From the NCBI RefSeq assembly GCF_032854445.1, contig NC_088301.1:34275187-34339186 (forward strand): a stretch of 64,000 bases of DNA, written 5' to 3'. Positions 36,808 through 47,688 of the stretch are shown here, in pieces. Position 1 is the first letter of the stretch. Each line of letters begins with the position of its first letter. The notes below the pieces were generated by a model, which did no database searches, was not told where the DNA came from, and saw nothing but the letters and a program-made list of their open reading frames with translations. The stretch is from Liolophura sinensis. Lineage: Eukaryota; Mollusca; Polyplacophora; Chitonida; Chitonidae. A program made the position numbers and the translations under genes.

Positions 36808-36811
36808 GATT

Positions 36812-38302
36812 TCACTGAGTTTGGTTTAAATTAGCAAAGTCCTCAGGAATACCAGGATGACTAAACATTGGGCCCAACATTGAGCCTGGGAATTTCTTTG
36901 CATCATCAGAGAACATACCGTGCTTGTTGACCATGTGAAGCTTGAGAAAGTACTTATTGCAAAACTCCTTCCGGCATAGTTCACAATACAAGTCAGCGTT
37001 GAGAACACCCATTCCACGGAGTGCATCATTAGGTAGAGGGCTGACATTGGAGGCGCTGCTAATGGAAGGTGTGGTGTCGGAATGAGGTAAAGACTGTGAG
37101 ATGACAGGAGCAACTGAGACAGGCTGAGGGGAGGGCGTAATTGCTAGAGGATGCTGTGCCATGAAAGGTTGCGCTTGAATGATTACTGGAGGAACAAATG
37201 GGTTGAGTACCATGACATTGGCCATGCTGTTGATGTTCTGAGGTAAAATCAGAGGTGCTGAGGTAACAGTTGAGGAGGAAGGCGGAGTATCAAGCTGTGG
37301 ACGACGTCGGCTGCTGGAGGTATCCGGGGTGATGCCATGCACATCTTGCTTGTGCTTTTTGAGGTAGTATTTGTTGCAAAAATGCTTTTGACAAATTTCA
37401 CAGTAGTCCTCCATATCTGGATTTATACTGTCCGATGGGGGTTTCTCAGAGAAAGGCATAGTCTGTGGCGGTGGCAAGCTGACTTCTGCCTTGCCAGGTA
37501 AAAAGTTCATTAGCTCTGGTCGTTTTGGCACTGAAGCCTGCTCAGTGTTATTAAGTTGCATGGTAGGTGGGAACGATTCCTGAGGGGGAGCGAAAGGGAA
37601 GTTGGCCATGGAGAATGGGGATGGAGCATTATCATAAATTCCGTGCTTGTTTGCCTTGTGCGTTTTCAAGAAGTATTTGTTGCAAAATTCTCGATCGCAC
37701 AATTCACAGTAGGCATCAGGATGAAATATACGAGTGCCATCAGATTTGAAGGAGACATCCCCATTTGCATCTTTAGAGTCTGAGTCTTGCGTAGAATTCT
37801 CCTTCTCTTCTGAATCCTTGTTATTTTCTTGCCCTGAGTTTGAATGTCCATTTGTCAGATAAGACTGGTCCTTGTACAGCTCATTACCTAACCGATGATA
37901 AGCTGTGGGGAAATCAGAAGCAGAAGCTCCATTTTTTGCTGAACTCTCTTGTTCTGTTTTTTCTTCCTCATTTACATGTCCATTGGACAACAGATTGCCA
38001 TCGGTGGTAGTTTTAAGCTGACTTCCTAGGCGGTGGTATTCAGTGGGAAAGACAGATTTTTTCTTGTCAAGGTTCAGAGGAGATGCTTCATCTGTGTTAT
38101 CTGAGATAACCGAAGTTTCCATCGGCTCTTCCTCAGTCACAGTTTCATTCTCCGGTGAATCCTTACTGGTCAAGACTGACTCTTCTGGTTCAGGAACTGG
38201 TGCTGGCTGCTGAGCTTTAGCACCCGCCTCATCCCCACCTTCCAAAGAGACACGAATAGGTTTGGACTGCTTACGCCGACTGGACTTCATACTGGCAAGC
38301 AT
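36812..38302 (-). CDS. C2H2 zinc-finger corepressor-type protein, N-terminal part (fingers 1-3)
   Basis: This open frame encodes about 496 residues, counted from the first in-frame AUG at 38302. The frame is open back to a GTG at 38362, but in-frame stop codons lie just above that GTG, so AUG 38302 or AUG 38290 is the start. The second AUG gives MKSSRRKQSKP, close to the N-terminal NuRD (RBBP4/7)-binding motif of the FOG, SALL and BCL11 families, so 38290 is equally likely. Order of parts: RRKQSKP at residues 9-15; an acidic Ser/Glu-rich segment holding two copies of FPTxYHRLGxxL (85-96 and 131-142); three C-x2-C-x12-H-x4-H fingers (199-220, 301-322, 440-461) separated by Pro/Ser-rich linkers. 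The frame ends at TGA 36812-36814. The next frame begins 4 bases later in the +1 frame and carries the same finger type, so the two are almost certainly one gene. The likely role is a nuclear transcription regulator (inferred). I cannot name the orthologue. Confidence 0.85.
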   Translation of the reverse strand: MLASMKSSRRKQSKPIRVSLEGGDEAGAKAQQPAPVPEPEESVLTSKDSPENETVTEEEPMETSVISDNTDEASPLNLDKKKSVFPTEYHRLGSQLKTTTDGNLLSNGHVNEEEKTEQESSAKNGASASDFPTAYHRLGNELYKDQSYLTNGHSNSGQENNKDSEEKENSTQDSDSKDANGDVSFKSDGTRIFHPDAYCELCDREFCNKYFLKTHKANKHGIYDNAPSPFSMANFPFAPPQESFPPTMQLNNTEQASVPKRPELMNFLPGKAEVSLPPPQTMPFSEKPPSDSINPDMEDYCEICQKHFCNKYYLKKHKQDVHGITPDTSSSRRRPQLDTPPSSSTVTSAPLILPQNINSMANVMVLNPFVPPVIIQAQPFMAQHPLAITPSPQPVSVAPVISQSLPHSDTTPSISSASNVSPLPNDALRGMGVLNADLYCELCRKEFCNKYFLKLHMVNKHGMFSDDAKKFPGSMLGPMFSHPGIPEDFANLNQTQ

Positions 38303-38514
38303 CTTATAGCACACACTTCTAGGTTTGTTTGTAATTGATGGTATGTTCCAATATATGTTCACTTATTAAACACTGCATATGTTCAGATGCATTCTTGTAG
38401 TTGTTGGTGAACCTCTGCTGCAGCTGGATGTGGTTGTTTGATCACTCTGTCGTAGTCCAGTGTTCACTTAGATGAAAGTCTTTCATTTTGTGGACTACAG
38501 CTGCTCACCAGCAT
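38303..38514 (-). other. 5' leader portion of the zinc-finger gene's large exon, with splice acceptor
   Basis: Read on the minus strand, a pyrimidine-rich tract ends in ctcctcag at 38515, a strong splice acceptor; the exon would start at 38514. The 212 bases before the first in-frame AUG hold at least four short upstream ORFs of about 16, 14, 8 and 20 codons, one of which starts exactly at the acceptor. No frame is open from the acceptor into the zinc-finger frame, so this is untranslated leader rather than missed coding sequence. The acceptor would pair with the donor of the exon at 45659. Confidence 0.6.
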
Positions 38515-41187
38515 CTGAGGAGAGTAAAAAACAAAACACAAATTAGTAAACATAAATACTAAGATCTCTTAATTACATAATTAAAAACTGACTGTAACAT
38601 GTTTTTCAGTTCACTGGGGTAGGAACAAAAAATTTCCTGTGCCAAGTATATGAATCCTCAAAGCTGTTCATACAAAAGTTTGCACAGCGTTTTTTTTTTT
38701 GTTTTTTTTGTTCATAGCCTAATGAACTGAAAAAAAGTTACAGTCAATCCTTATAATTAAATTCAATCAAAAATGTGAAATATCTGATCGGATTACATGA
38801 TGTACAGGCTACTATATCTGTCATAGGAGCGCCTTTGTTCATCCAAAGTATGAGCAAGAATATAGTTTTATCAGTGAAATGCACGAATAAATTGAACATT
38901 ACATTGTTCTTTCTTGACGTCAAAAGCACAATCACAGCTGGAAGTTTTATCGGGCTCATGCTGAAGCTTGAATGACTGCCTGAGTTATAGAGAATATTGG
39001 AACATACAGATGGTGAAAGATGAGTGTAAGATGAATCAAGATGATGAAGAACTAGTGGAATTTACTGGCTGTGCAGCTGCCTGATAGCAGAGAGGCTAAC
39101 TGTTGTGTTTCGAACAGAAGACGACACGTCTGGAGTGACACCAGGAGAGAAGACGACATGACAGGGAAGGTTGGCCATGGCTTGTATATGCAGTGCTTGT
39201 GGCTTCACGGGCAGATGAAAAGGGGTGTGATTCTCACTAGGCTGAACAATGAACAGGTTGTGGATCTTCCCATGATTTGTGGAGAATTTCCTACTGTATA
39301 ACTTCAGACAGAACTTCCATATTTGTGGCCACTGATAAGCATTCTAATGTCTCTACTTTAAACCCATATAACCCCTTGTTTGAATGCACGTAATGTAGGC
39401 CCACCGCGAAAATCTGTGGCTGGGCCTGTGAGGGATCAAGACATTAAAAATGGATAGAGAGTTCATAGCAAACCTTAAATCTTTGAAGCACAGTATCTGT
39501 ATCGCTTGCAGTTAGGTTCGAACTGATATTTACAAAATCGCAATACTGACTAATTTCCTTGTGATTGCAACATGAGACAATCCCGCTCTGACATTAAATG
39601 TTTGTTTTCAGCTCTGTGATGTTTCGTTAGGGCTAAACTGACATTTTTAGTAATGTTAAATAATATTGGTACTCAGACAAATGTCTGTTCAACATTTATG
39701 ACAGTGATTGTTTTTATCAGCATGTTTTGATTTAGCTTTGTTGTTGAACTGAAGTTTGGTCAGTGGAATTTGGTCGTAATCTACATCTTAAACGCTTTGC
39801 TACGTTAAAAAATAAGGGAAATCTGATCAGCAATAAGTATTTGTCTGTTTCAATATTTTGGATATTCCAAGAGTTTTCCACTTATGGTTGTCAATATATT
39901 TGTACAATTATTTTTGTGTTGAAAATCCCTCTACTGCAGATGGGAAATACATGTTTTACGTGGACATGGTCATGTTTATTTTTAGTAAAAGTAGTCCGGA
40001 GGGGGTGGAGCGTAAATACTATTTAGGTTCATTGAGGTATGAGGTATGAAAAAATTGACCAATCAGAAAGCTCGTTATCGCTTGAACACAAAGGAAATTT
40101 ATTTCCTACTGAACACCAACTACACCATGAGATGTTATTCAAGTTAAAAAGACATTTCCCTACACGTAAAAAAGAGAATAAAAATGAAAGTGCAAAATAA
40201 AAAAAGCAATAAATAAAATGTAGAAATAAAACAGCTAAACAAAAAAAAAACATACTTCTATAACACTTTGTCCATTCTATTAATGTTTAAAATAAAACCA
40301 AATATGACAGCAGAGAAATGTAATCTCTGCTTCATTTTCATTTTAGCCGAGTTCTCCTCCTGAGAAGATGTAATGATTGTGTGGCCAAATCTAATAAATG
40401 GCAGACTTACGGGTAGACTGCACACACAGAGAACAATACAGAATACAGGATAGTGAAGACAGGCTGTAGGAAACCAATAAATCACGATTTTCCTTCAATT
40501 TCACTTTGTAAATGAAGCAATTTTAGTTTGATATGTTGAAAATTTTTCCCATTTCCAATTACAGCATTTGGCTGTTCGGCCCTTTTACTGTCCAAACAAT
40601 ATAAATGCTTCACAGGAACAAGAATCTCAAATTGAAAACTTCAATTATTTAAATCAATCAACTCCAGTCTATTTTTCCAAGCCGACCTGCGAGCCGATGT
40701 CGGGAAAACCAAGCAAGCGTTGCCATGGAGATGTTTTACACAGCCCGACTCAATCAAAATCTAAGTCAACGTCATTATTATTAATTCTTTGCATGCCAGA
40801 CTTCAATAATTTCCACATCGAATTTCAGGCTGATGAGATCTGATCTCTGAGAAAGATTTCCATTTTATAGTGTTTGTGTGTGTACTTGAATTGTGTTTGT
40901 CACATCAAATATTATCACTTCATTTCCAGAACCAGACTTTTAACAATATCAAACCTGCATCTTACAGCATCATTTGATTGCTCTGCAAATCATACACTGG
41001 TGGAACAAAATCATGTGATACAAATACCCTTAGAAGCTAGAAATCTAATCTGAAGTTTCTACAATTATGACTTGCTAAATACTTGTGCTGAGATAGGACT
41101 ATGTACAAGTAATACATGTATGAGTCATTTCATGGACTTTTCAACATGAAGTTACAATTTTAATTGCCATAAGGAAGTCGATATTAC

Positions 41188-41262
41188 GTTTATTTATTTA
41201 TTTGATTGCTGTTTTATGTCTTACTCAAAAATATTTCACTTATATGAACCGGTCAGAGGCCG
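41188..41262 (-). mobile_element. SINE family A 3'-end fragment ending at poly-G
   Basis: The TTTATTTATTTATTTGATTG tail and a decayed copy of the conserved 3' domain are present (plus strand: TTACTCAAAAATATTTCAC). The match stops at a 15-base G run (41262-41276). It is the only SINE piece noticed between 28.4 and 64 kb. Confidence 0.6.
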
Positions 41263-41531
41263 GGGGGGGGGGGGGGAGCAAAGACCTGTGTTTGCAGTAC
41301 TACGATATCTCTCTCAACCATTTCAGGTATATGATACAAGTAAGCTTGAATATAATGAGGGAAATATATAAATGTCTAATATATTATATTAATTATATGC
41401 AAGGGTTTTGGCTGTTAATTTCGGGACTAGGAGGTATCCACTAGACTAGCCCAGGAAAAGGGAGAGGCTCTGGACAAGGTCCAGCCCAGGCTATGCTGAA
41501 ATCTTTAAATAGAACTCCAATAAAAACAATT

Positions 41532-41731
41532 NNNNNNNNNNNNNNNNNNNNNNNNNNNNNNNNNNNNNNNNNNNNNNNNNNNNNNNNNNNNNNNNNNNNN
41601 NNNNNNNNNNNNNNNNNNNNNNNNNNNNNNNNNNNNNNNNNNNNNNNNNNNNNNNNNNNNNNNNNNNNNNNNNNNNNNNNNNNNNNNNNNNNNNNNNNNN
41701 NNNNNNNNNNNNNNNNNNNNNNNNNNNNNNN
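41532..41731. other. assembly gap (200 N)
   Basis: Exactly 200 N within intron 1 of the zinc-finger gene, about 255 bases after a SINE fragment that contains a 15-base poly-G run. The round length suggests a scaffold gap of arbitrary size. Confidence 0.99.
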
Positions 41732-41984
41732 AAATCATGATTTTGTGTTTACCCAAACACATATAACAAAAGCATTAAATTAAACTAACACTTTTCAATA
41801 ATACACTTCTGAAGTCTACATTCAGTTGGGTCGATCTTTAGAAATTCTACAACATACAACCATTGTTCAGGCTAAATTCCAGCCTTCGTCTTATAACTAA
41901 AAAAAGGGAAACTGTGCATGTACCCACATAAATTAAACATGTGGCATGTACATTTCTGTCTGACTTCATAAAGAAAAACTGTAC

Positions 41985-41989
<5 letters not shown>

Positions 41990-42020
<31 letters not shown>
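41990..42020 (+). repeat. poly-A run (31)
   Basis: An uninterrupted A tract in intron 1. It could be the tail of a decayed retroelement or processed copy, but the sequence before it (41732-41989) shows no recognisable element. Confidence 0.95.
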
Positions 42021-42022
<2 letters not shown>

Positions 42023-45000
42023 ATGTAATTGAAGTCAAGCATTAATTTTAGAAAGTTAACAATAGAAAAGGAGACAAAAGAAGGCCACTCCTTTGAATGG
42101 CTCTATATCATTTCTTACTCAAATAATAGTAGTGACAGTACTCATTTTAAATACCAAGTTGAAACTGTGTTTTTAGCTATCCTTAAAAAGTTCACCCTTG
42201 AACGTCCTACTACTAAGTAACTACTACTTGTGAACTTTACATGTACAGTGAAGGCATTTGTATTTCAGCGTTTATGTACAATTTACATGTATGTATGTGT
42301 CATGGATATCAGCACAATAGTCCATTATTCACACAACTGCATTAAATTAGTTTTAAGTATCCACTCTGGAATTTGTTATTCACACTAGTACTGTGCATTT
42401 TGTATGATAATTTTCAAAAGCCACACATAATGAGTCCACACAGAGTATATATAATTAGGCTCTCCGACACTCGTGCATGGGTCTTCAAATATAGTTAGCT
42501 GTGTTAGAAGTAAAGGACAATCCAAGCTTTTATAGGGCCACTGATGACTTCCTACATGTTATTTTTGACAGGATATTATCAAAAGCGCTTTGGCCTAATT
42601 TTTTTTAAAACACAGAACGTATGTATAATATCATGGCGTATGAGCATAGAGGAATGATAATGAACTGTATATGATTTGCATGCCCATACATGCTTCAAAT
42701 TTAGAAGTCTATGCTGATCAAGTTAAGGCATAAAATTAATGTCAAAGCATTGTGTTAAATACCTGTGGGTGACACAATCTAAAATGTATTTTGGACACAT
42801 TTCAAGAGGGTCGTCATAATGACATAATAAAAACTATGAATAGCTCAAATACATGTAAGTTAAAGAGAAAGTCCACATACATACAAGACAAGTATACCAT
42901 ATTGACTGTTTTGAAGACAAAGTTTTCACTGTTCCATTTATTTACCCATGACTAAAGCTACTCATAGGTAAACAATGATAGACACTGGACATTTATGCAG
43001 CAGTTAAGACCTTTACTTTGTTAACTTATGAGCACATTTTATTTTAAACTAAACATTATTATGCCGGTAAAGCATGACATTTGCATTAAACAGATTTGAC
43101 TTTATCACTACATTTTAGGTTTAAATTGTTCATAACGAAAGTTTCTTAGTCACTCTTTATAAATATCTCAGACTCATACCACAGAAATAAATAAAAATAA
43201 AATGATCTTATATACAACTAAAAATATATATTTGCATAATGACAACTTAATGTTCACACAATAATAATGGGAGGGGAAATCTGAAAGAATACCATGTGGC
43301 ACGCACACATGCCATCTTCACATTCATTTATACAGCGGCACTGCTGGCGGCCAAATCCTCTTACATATACCTAATTCAATGTGATGGTCGTAAAATATAA
43401 TCAGATTTCTTTTTGCATTTTGGCATCCATAACATTCCCACAGCGTGGCTTTCAGATCAATAGATGTCATGCTCTTTCTAAGGCCAGCTTCACTGCTGAT
43501 TTGCTTTGTCTACCCCAATTACAATACATGAACACTTAGACAATGCTCATTCTAGCAGATTAATATTACCCTCCATAGAAATTCCACTGATGACACAGAG
43601 GTGATCTGCGATCCAAGAATATATCCCACAGACTTGGTGCCACATGTACATGTATGCATACATGCAAATTGTTCTGAACCCTAGATGCCTCATCACTGCC
43701 ACCACAAGCACCTGCTTACAGCATAGATCAAACAAATGATATTGGATAAAGACAGAATTTCCTTCACATATTATACCATTCCAAGCAATTAAAAAAACTG
43801 CTTATCGACCAAAGCAATATCATGATATTAGAAAAATCATGGTAATTATACAGAGATGAAAAACCATAAACCTGCCTATGCTGATACACTGCATGTATGA
43901 GTATACCATATTAACCAACATCATCCAATCTGTGGTTACCAAGGTAGGAGCCATTTCAAAGCCCAATAATCAAATGTATGATGAGGCATACAGGTTCATG
44001 AATTCATCTTATTTGTCAATATAGCTTGAGGGCGGGTCTTTCGGTAGCTTGGGAAAATGCCAAAAACAATGAAATCTACTAATTTAAAATCCTGCTGCTG
44101 GGCAAGCCATGCGTTTGCATGGAAGCATGGAGAGTTTTTCTACCAATATTTCAGCATTGTGGCAAAAATGATTAAACACATAACTACTTTTACATACAAA
44201 AGCACATGCCTTTTTCATACCTTATTATGGTTGCAATATTTTTGAGCTTTGGCTCGAGTGCACATGCACACACAGACTTTTTCACTAGGGAAATTATTCA
44301 ATGAGAAATAATTATGTGTAGCACAACACCATATTTTTCTTTCCATATAATCCACCCATAAAATTACCTTTAAAACAAGGATGTGGAGTAAAAAAATAAC
44401 TTTATTACATGTTAAGTTAAGTAGCCCATATGAACACACATGTATTTCTTACAAGGTTGCATTACTTTTATGCCTGCTAGATATATTAGTATTTATAGAT
44501 AACTACAGCCCACATGTAAACACCCTGCATACAATGAGAGCACATTGTGAAAGTGAGAGGCTAACAGATTGTTTACAACTTGAGTCCGGGTCTAGGGAGA
44601 AATCTACAAATACCATACATATTCATTTACCACCACAAAAAGGTTAAAACTGGTGGAGTTCCTGCCCTGGAGTATATTACTGATTGTGATACCAAGTCCT
44701 GTAACCAGATCACACTGGCTCACTGAAATTCTTTATTTCCTTTCCCATGTAGGCTAGGATTTATTTGGGAACATCTGTGGACTATTACTGGCCTAGACAG
44801 TATCTACAACAGAAAAACAACTCATGTGTTTCTTCCCTCCAATCCTACTCTTTGAAGAAATTTTATTTCTCCAAGCCACCTATTAAACTAATTATCCTGG
44901 CTTTATAAAGCCTCTCCTGCCAAGGCATAAATTTTTAACCCGGTCGATACACGATGGCCTCAATTTTTCTGTGCTATGGCTCCAGTCCGTTGTTAGCCGA

Positions 45001-45658
45001 GCTGTCAAAACTGCCCCGGCCATATCTGCCGGCCAGCGGCAATTCAACCATGTGAATGACAGAAACGTCAAAAACCTCGTCCAATGCGGTAAACCCCTAA
45101 CGCAATGATGTTTCTAGAAGGTATACGCACAAACTCAAATAAGAAGACTAAAAAGTGAACTGATATTCACCCGCTCAAAGAAGCAGCACATCGCAAAACA
45201 TTAAACGGCATGAACTCAGCCTGTCCGAGGGCTGGCCTTCGTGAATTTCGGCCCTGTCCGGTCCTGCAAACCGCTAAAGCTCTATGTAAAATAAAGCCAA
45301 GCCTGCCTTTGTGAAAAAAATTCATTCTCGCTTACTTAACTTCCGCTAAAATGTCCCATTCATGATAAGGGTCTGCACGCGACTTCTATTGTCTTGCCTG
45401 AAGACAAAGATAATCATTTTTCTTCGTTCTAATCCACTGCAGGCGAAACAAGCCAGCCTCGCCTAAAATTAAAATTTTAAAATTGATCCAGCTCGGGACA
45501 ATGAGTACTTGCATTCTGTCAACCTTAAAGTCTTTCAAAAAACTTTAAAAATACTCAATTTTAAAAGAAAACCCTAACCATGTGTTTCAAAACAACTTTC
45601 CACCAAAAAACCACAAGCTTACTATAACGCGACTCAAAGAAAACGAGAAAAAGTTTAC

Positions 45659-45712
45659 CTTCAATTCATTCACCTCTCCGCTGCCTCCGCCATCTTGCCT
45701 TGTTCGTTTCCC
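45659..45712 (-). other. candidate non-coding first exon of the zinc-finger gene
   Basis: On the minus strand an ATG in strong context (GCAAGATGG) at 45693 opens a 7-codon frame (MAEAAER, then stop). It is followed by a second tiny ATG-AAT-TGA frame and a consensus donor GAAG|GTAAAC after 45659. The sequence cannot start the zinc-finger protein in frame, so it is called a leader exon with upstream ORFs. The transcription start (taken here as about 45712) is a guess from the symmetry of the divergent promoter. Confidence 0.5.
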
Positions 45713-45736
45713 AGCATTCCATACGGCAAGATGGCG
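45688..45736. promoter_or_regulatory. bidirectional promoter core with 12-bp perfect inverted repeat (YY1-type motifs)
   Basis: CGCCATCTTGCC (45688-45699) and GGCAAGATGGCG (45725-45736) are exact reverse complements separated by 25 bases. Each arm contains the first ATG of a divergent transcript (minus ATG at 45693, plus ATG at 45731), each followed by a good splice donor. AAGATGGCG is the core of the YY1 motif, which in many animal promoters overlaps the translation start. The spacer contains TTCCCAGCATTCC, which resembles the ZNF143/THAP11-type promoter element. Binding is inferred from motif similarity only. Confidence 0.6.
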
Positions 45737-45746
45737 TCACTCGCCG
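45731..45746 (+). CDS. candidate first coding exon (MASLA...) of a divergent plus-strand gene
   Basis: ATGGCGTCACTCGCCG is followed directly by GTGAGT, a consensus donor after 45746. It would encode M-A-S-L-A plus the first base of a codon (phase 1). The ATG context GCAAGATGG is strong, and the arrangement mirrors the minus-strand leader exon across the palindromic promoter. I did not find a matching phase-1 coding exon downstream, so this could instead be a short upstream ORF in a leader exon. The gene's identity is unknown. Confidence 0.4.
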
Positions 45747-47644
45747 GTGAGTTGAAAATATTTTAGTCTGCTTCGAATTATCAAGATATTAATGGAAACT
45801 GATCGGTCTTGAGTGGGCAGGCGGTAACTACCATTCTGTTTGAGCTACACGAACAACCAGACTGGAGTATTTCCCCGAAAGCTTGCACAGTTTTCCCGCA
45901 AATCCCGTCTCGCACTCTCCAAACTTACTTGACAGCAGATAACAAGTAAACAATAAGGTTGCAGGCCACTTTTACATCTGTTGAATAATAGTGTCATAAC
46001 AGAACATAATTACGTAATCAAGCGGTCTTGTCATAGGTGGTAATCACCGCAGCGATCCTCTTCTATGCCAGACACAATGAAAGGATCTTTTTTTCTTCCT
46101 AGGGTTATGTAGATTTACGGATGTCACGGTCTGCATGGAATATGGTTAGATTGACAATTACATACGTTTATAAATAAAATATGTCTTATTGATACTGACG
46201 TTCATTCCGGATTGAATGTTCCAAACAGATATACGTATAGATACTTCATAGATATATGAAAGAAGGAATAAAGCCTTTTTGTCTTTTAACAACATCAGAA
46301 ATTAATCTCATAAAAAATCTCATATTCTTGAGTTTCACTTTGGACCCATGCAGTGTTTGGCTGATTTGTGAGTTTATGTAATTTGTAAATAGCTAGTGTC
46401 TATTGGTTGTGTGTTTTGGAAAATCTAAAATGTCAGCATGAAAATTTGCCATTTGATGGTAATATTTATTTTAAATACTTTTACAGTTATGTAAATGCAA
46501 AAGATTTGTATCATTAATGATAAAAGGGAAGATATAATAAAGTAATAGTTTCTGTGTGCATCACACATGTAGTCAACAAATATTCACTTACCAAATTCAT
46601 GCATCTGTGTCCAAAATGGCTATGGTAAATTTTAATCCAGAATTTGCATCCAGCCACACACATGAGATTTCACAATGTAGCTGTTGTGAGATCCAGCCTC
46701 TAAATTTAACTGAAGTCTTAAGAGGATTAAGATTGATGCAATTTAGAAAATAACGCAGAGCTCTGAATACACGGTTAATCGGGTATTTTGTATTAACTGG
46801 TCACAGCACAGTTGTTGACTGAGAGAAATCTACAAATTTGGCTGATCTCCCTTAAAAAGAGTGATTATAAATTAACAGGTGCTGGTTATTTATATCGTTA
46901 CAAACATATTCATGGTTCAAGTAACCTATTCTAAGACAATTCAGGTATGAATATTTGTAGATAAATAAGGCAATAAGCAGCAGATTGGGTCCACAGCATC
47001 TATTAATCTAAATATATATTTATTAACTGAGTATCACACATGTTTATTCATGTGGAATTTGTCTGTTTTGTCTGTATTACTGGACATGCCCTGTATTTTA
47101 AAACAGTGCCATGTGTTGAAATGATAGATTCCTCCTCCTATGTTATGTGCAAGTGATTTTTACAGATATTCATTGTGAAATATAATGAACCTGTATGGAA
47201 ATTTGATGGAATGTGATCATATGAACTAGGATTGAAGAAAACAGCATTTTTAACCACAACTTAAGTTAATGCTGTTAAATTGTTTGATAAACCCCTGGGT
47301 TTAATTTTCTGTAATTTGAGAGACTGAAGTCTAAGAAAAACTTAGATATCTCCTACATCTAACAACTGTTTGTAACTTTCGACAAGAGAGACATTAAAAA
47401 AAAAACTGGAGTAAGTTATTAAATGTGGAAGGTGGCTCGTTGAAAACATATATGTACATGAATATATTCATTTATAGCCATGCATTTTTGTTAAATTCAT
47501 TGCTTGTCCATAGACCCACTGTGTATTTATAAATATATTGCCTTATTTGGGCAGGCAATTTACAAGATAATAACCACTCCTTGAATTATTGCATTTCTGA
47601 CATGAACATCCAGAAAAAGTGAAAAGTATTAATTTCCCATACAT

Positions 47645-47647
<3 letters not shown>

Positions 47648-47682
<35 letters not shown>
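47648..47682. repeat. (TA)n microsatellite
   Basis: Pure TA dinucleotide run in an AT-rich intron-like region. Confidence 0.95.

Positions 47683-47688
<6 letters not shown>

Larger units (their letters stand above)
38515..45658 (-). other. intron 1 of the zinc-finger gene (about 7.1 kb)
   Basis: The intron is inferred from the donor GAAG|GTAAAC at 45659/45658 and the acceptor at 38515. It is AT-rich and holds no convincing coding exon. It contains a SINE 3'-end fragment with a poly-G run near 41.2 kb, the assembly gap, and a 31-base poly-A run at 41990-42020. A plus-strand open frame at 40568-40843 has no recognisable domain. Without transcript data, further non-coding or alternative exons cannot be excluded. 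Confidence 0.5.

Noticed and set aside
36815-36918. 104-base intron using GTATGT donor and ACTCAG acceptor to join the two zinc-finger frames
   Set aside because: The phase is wrong: joining the exons gives a stop after a few codons. Other acceptors that restore phase lack a pyrimidine tract. It was not excluded entirely and is discussed in the first finding.
38303-38362. Twenty extra N-terminal residues before the first AUG of the zinc-finger frame
   Set aside because: That extension begins with GTG, just after in-frame stops. An AUG at 38302 or 38290 is far more likely in an animal gene.
40568-40843. 91-codon plus-strand frame in intron 1 after an acceptor-like TTTCCAATTACAG
   Set aside because: No donor, no recognisable domain, and opposite strand to the host gene; kept only as a curiosity.
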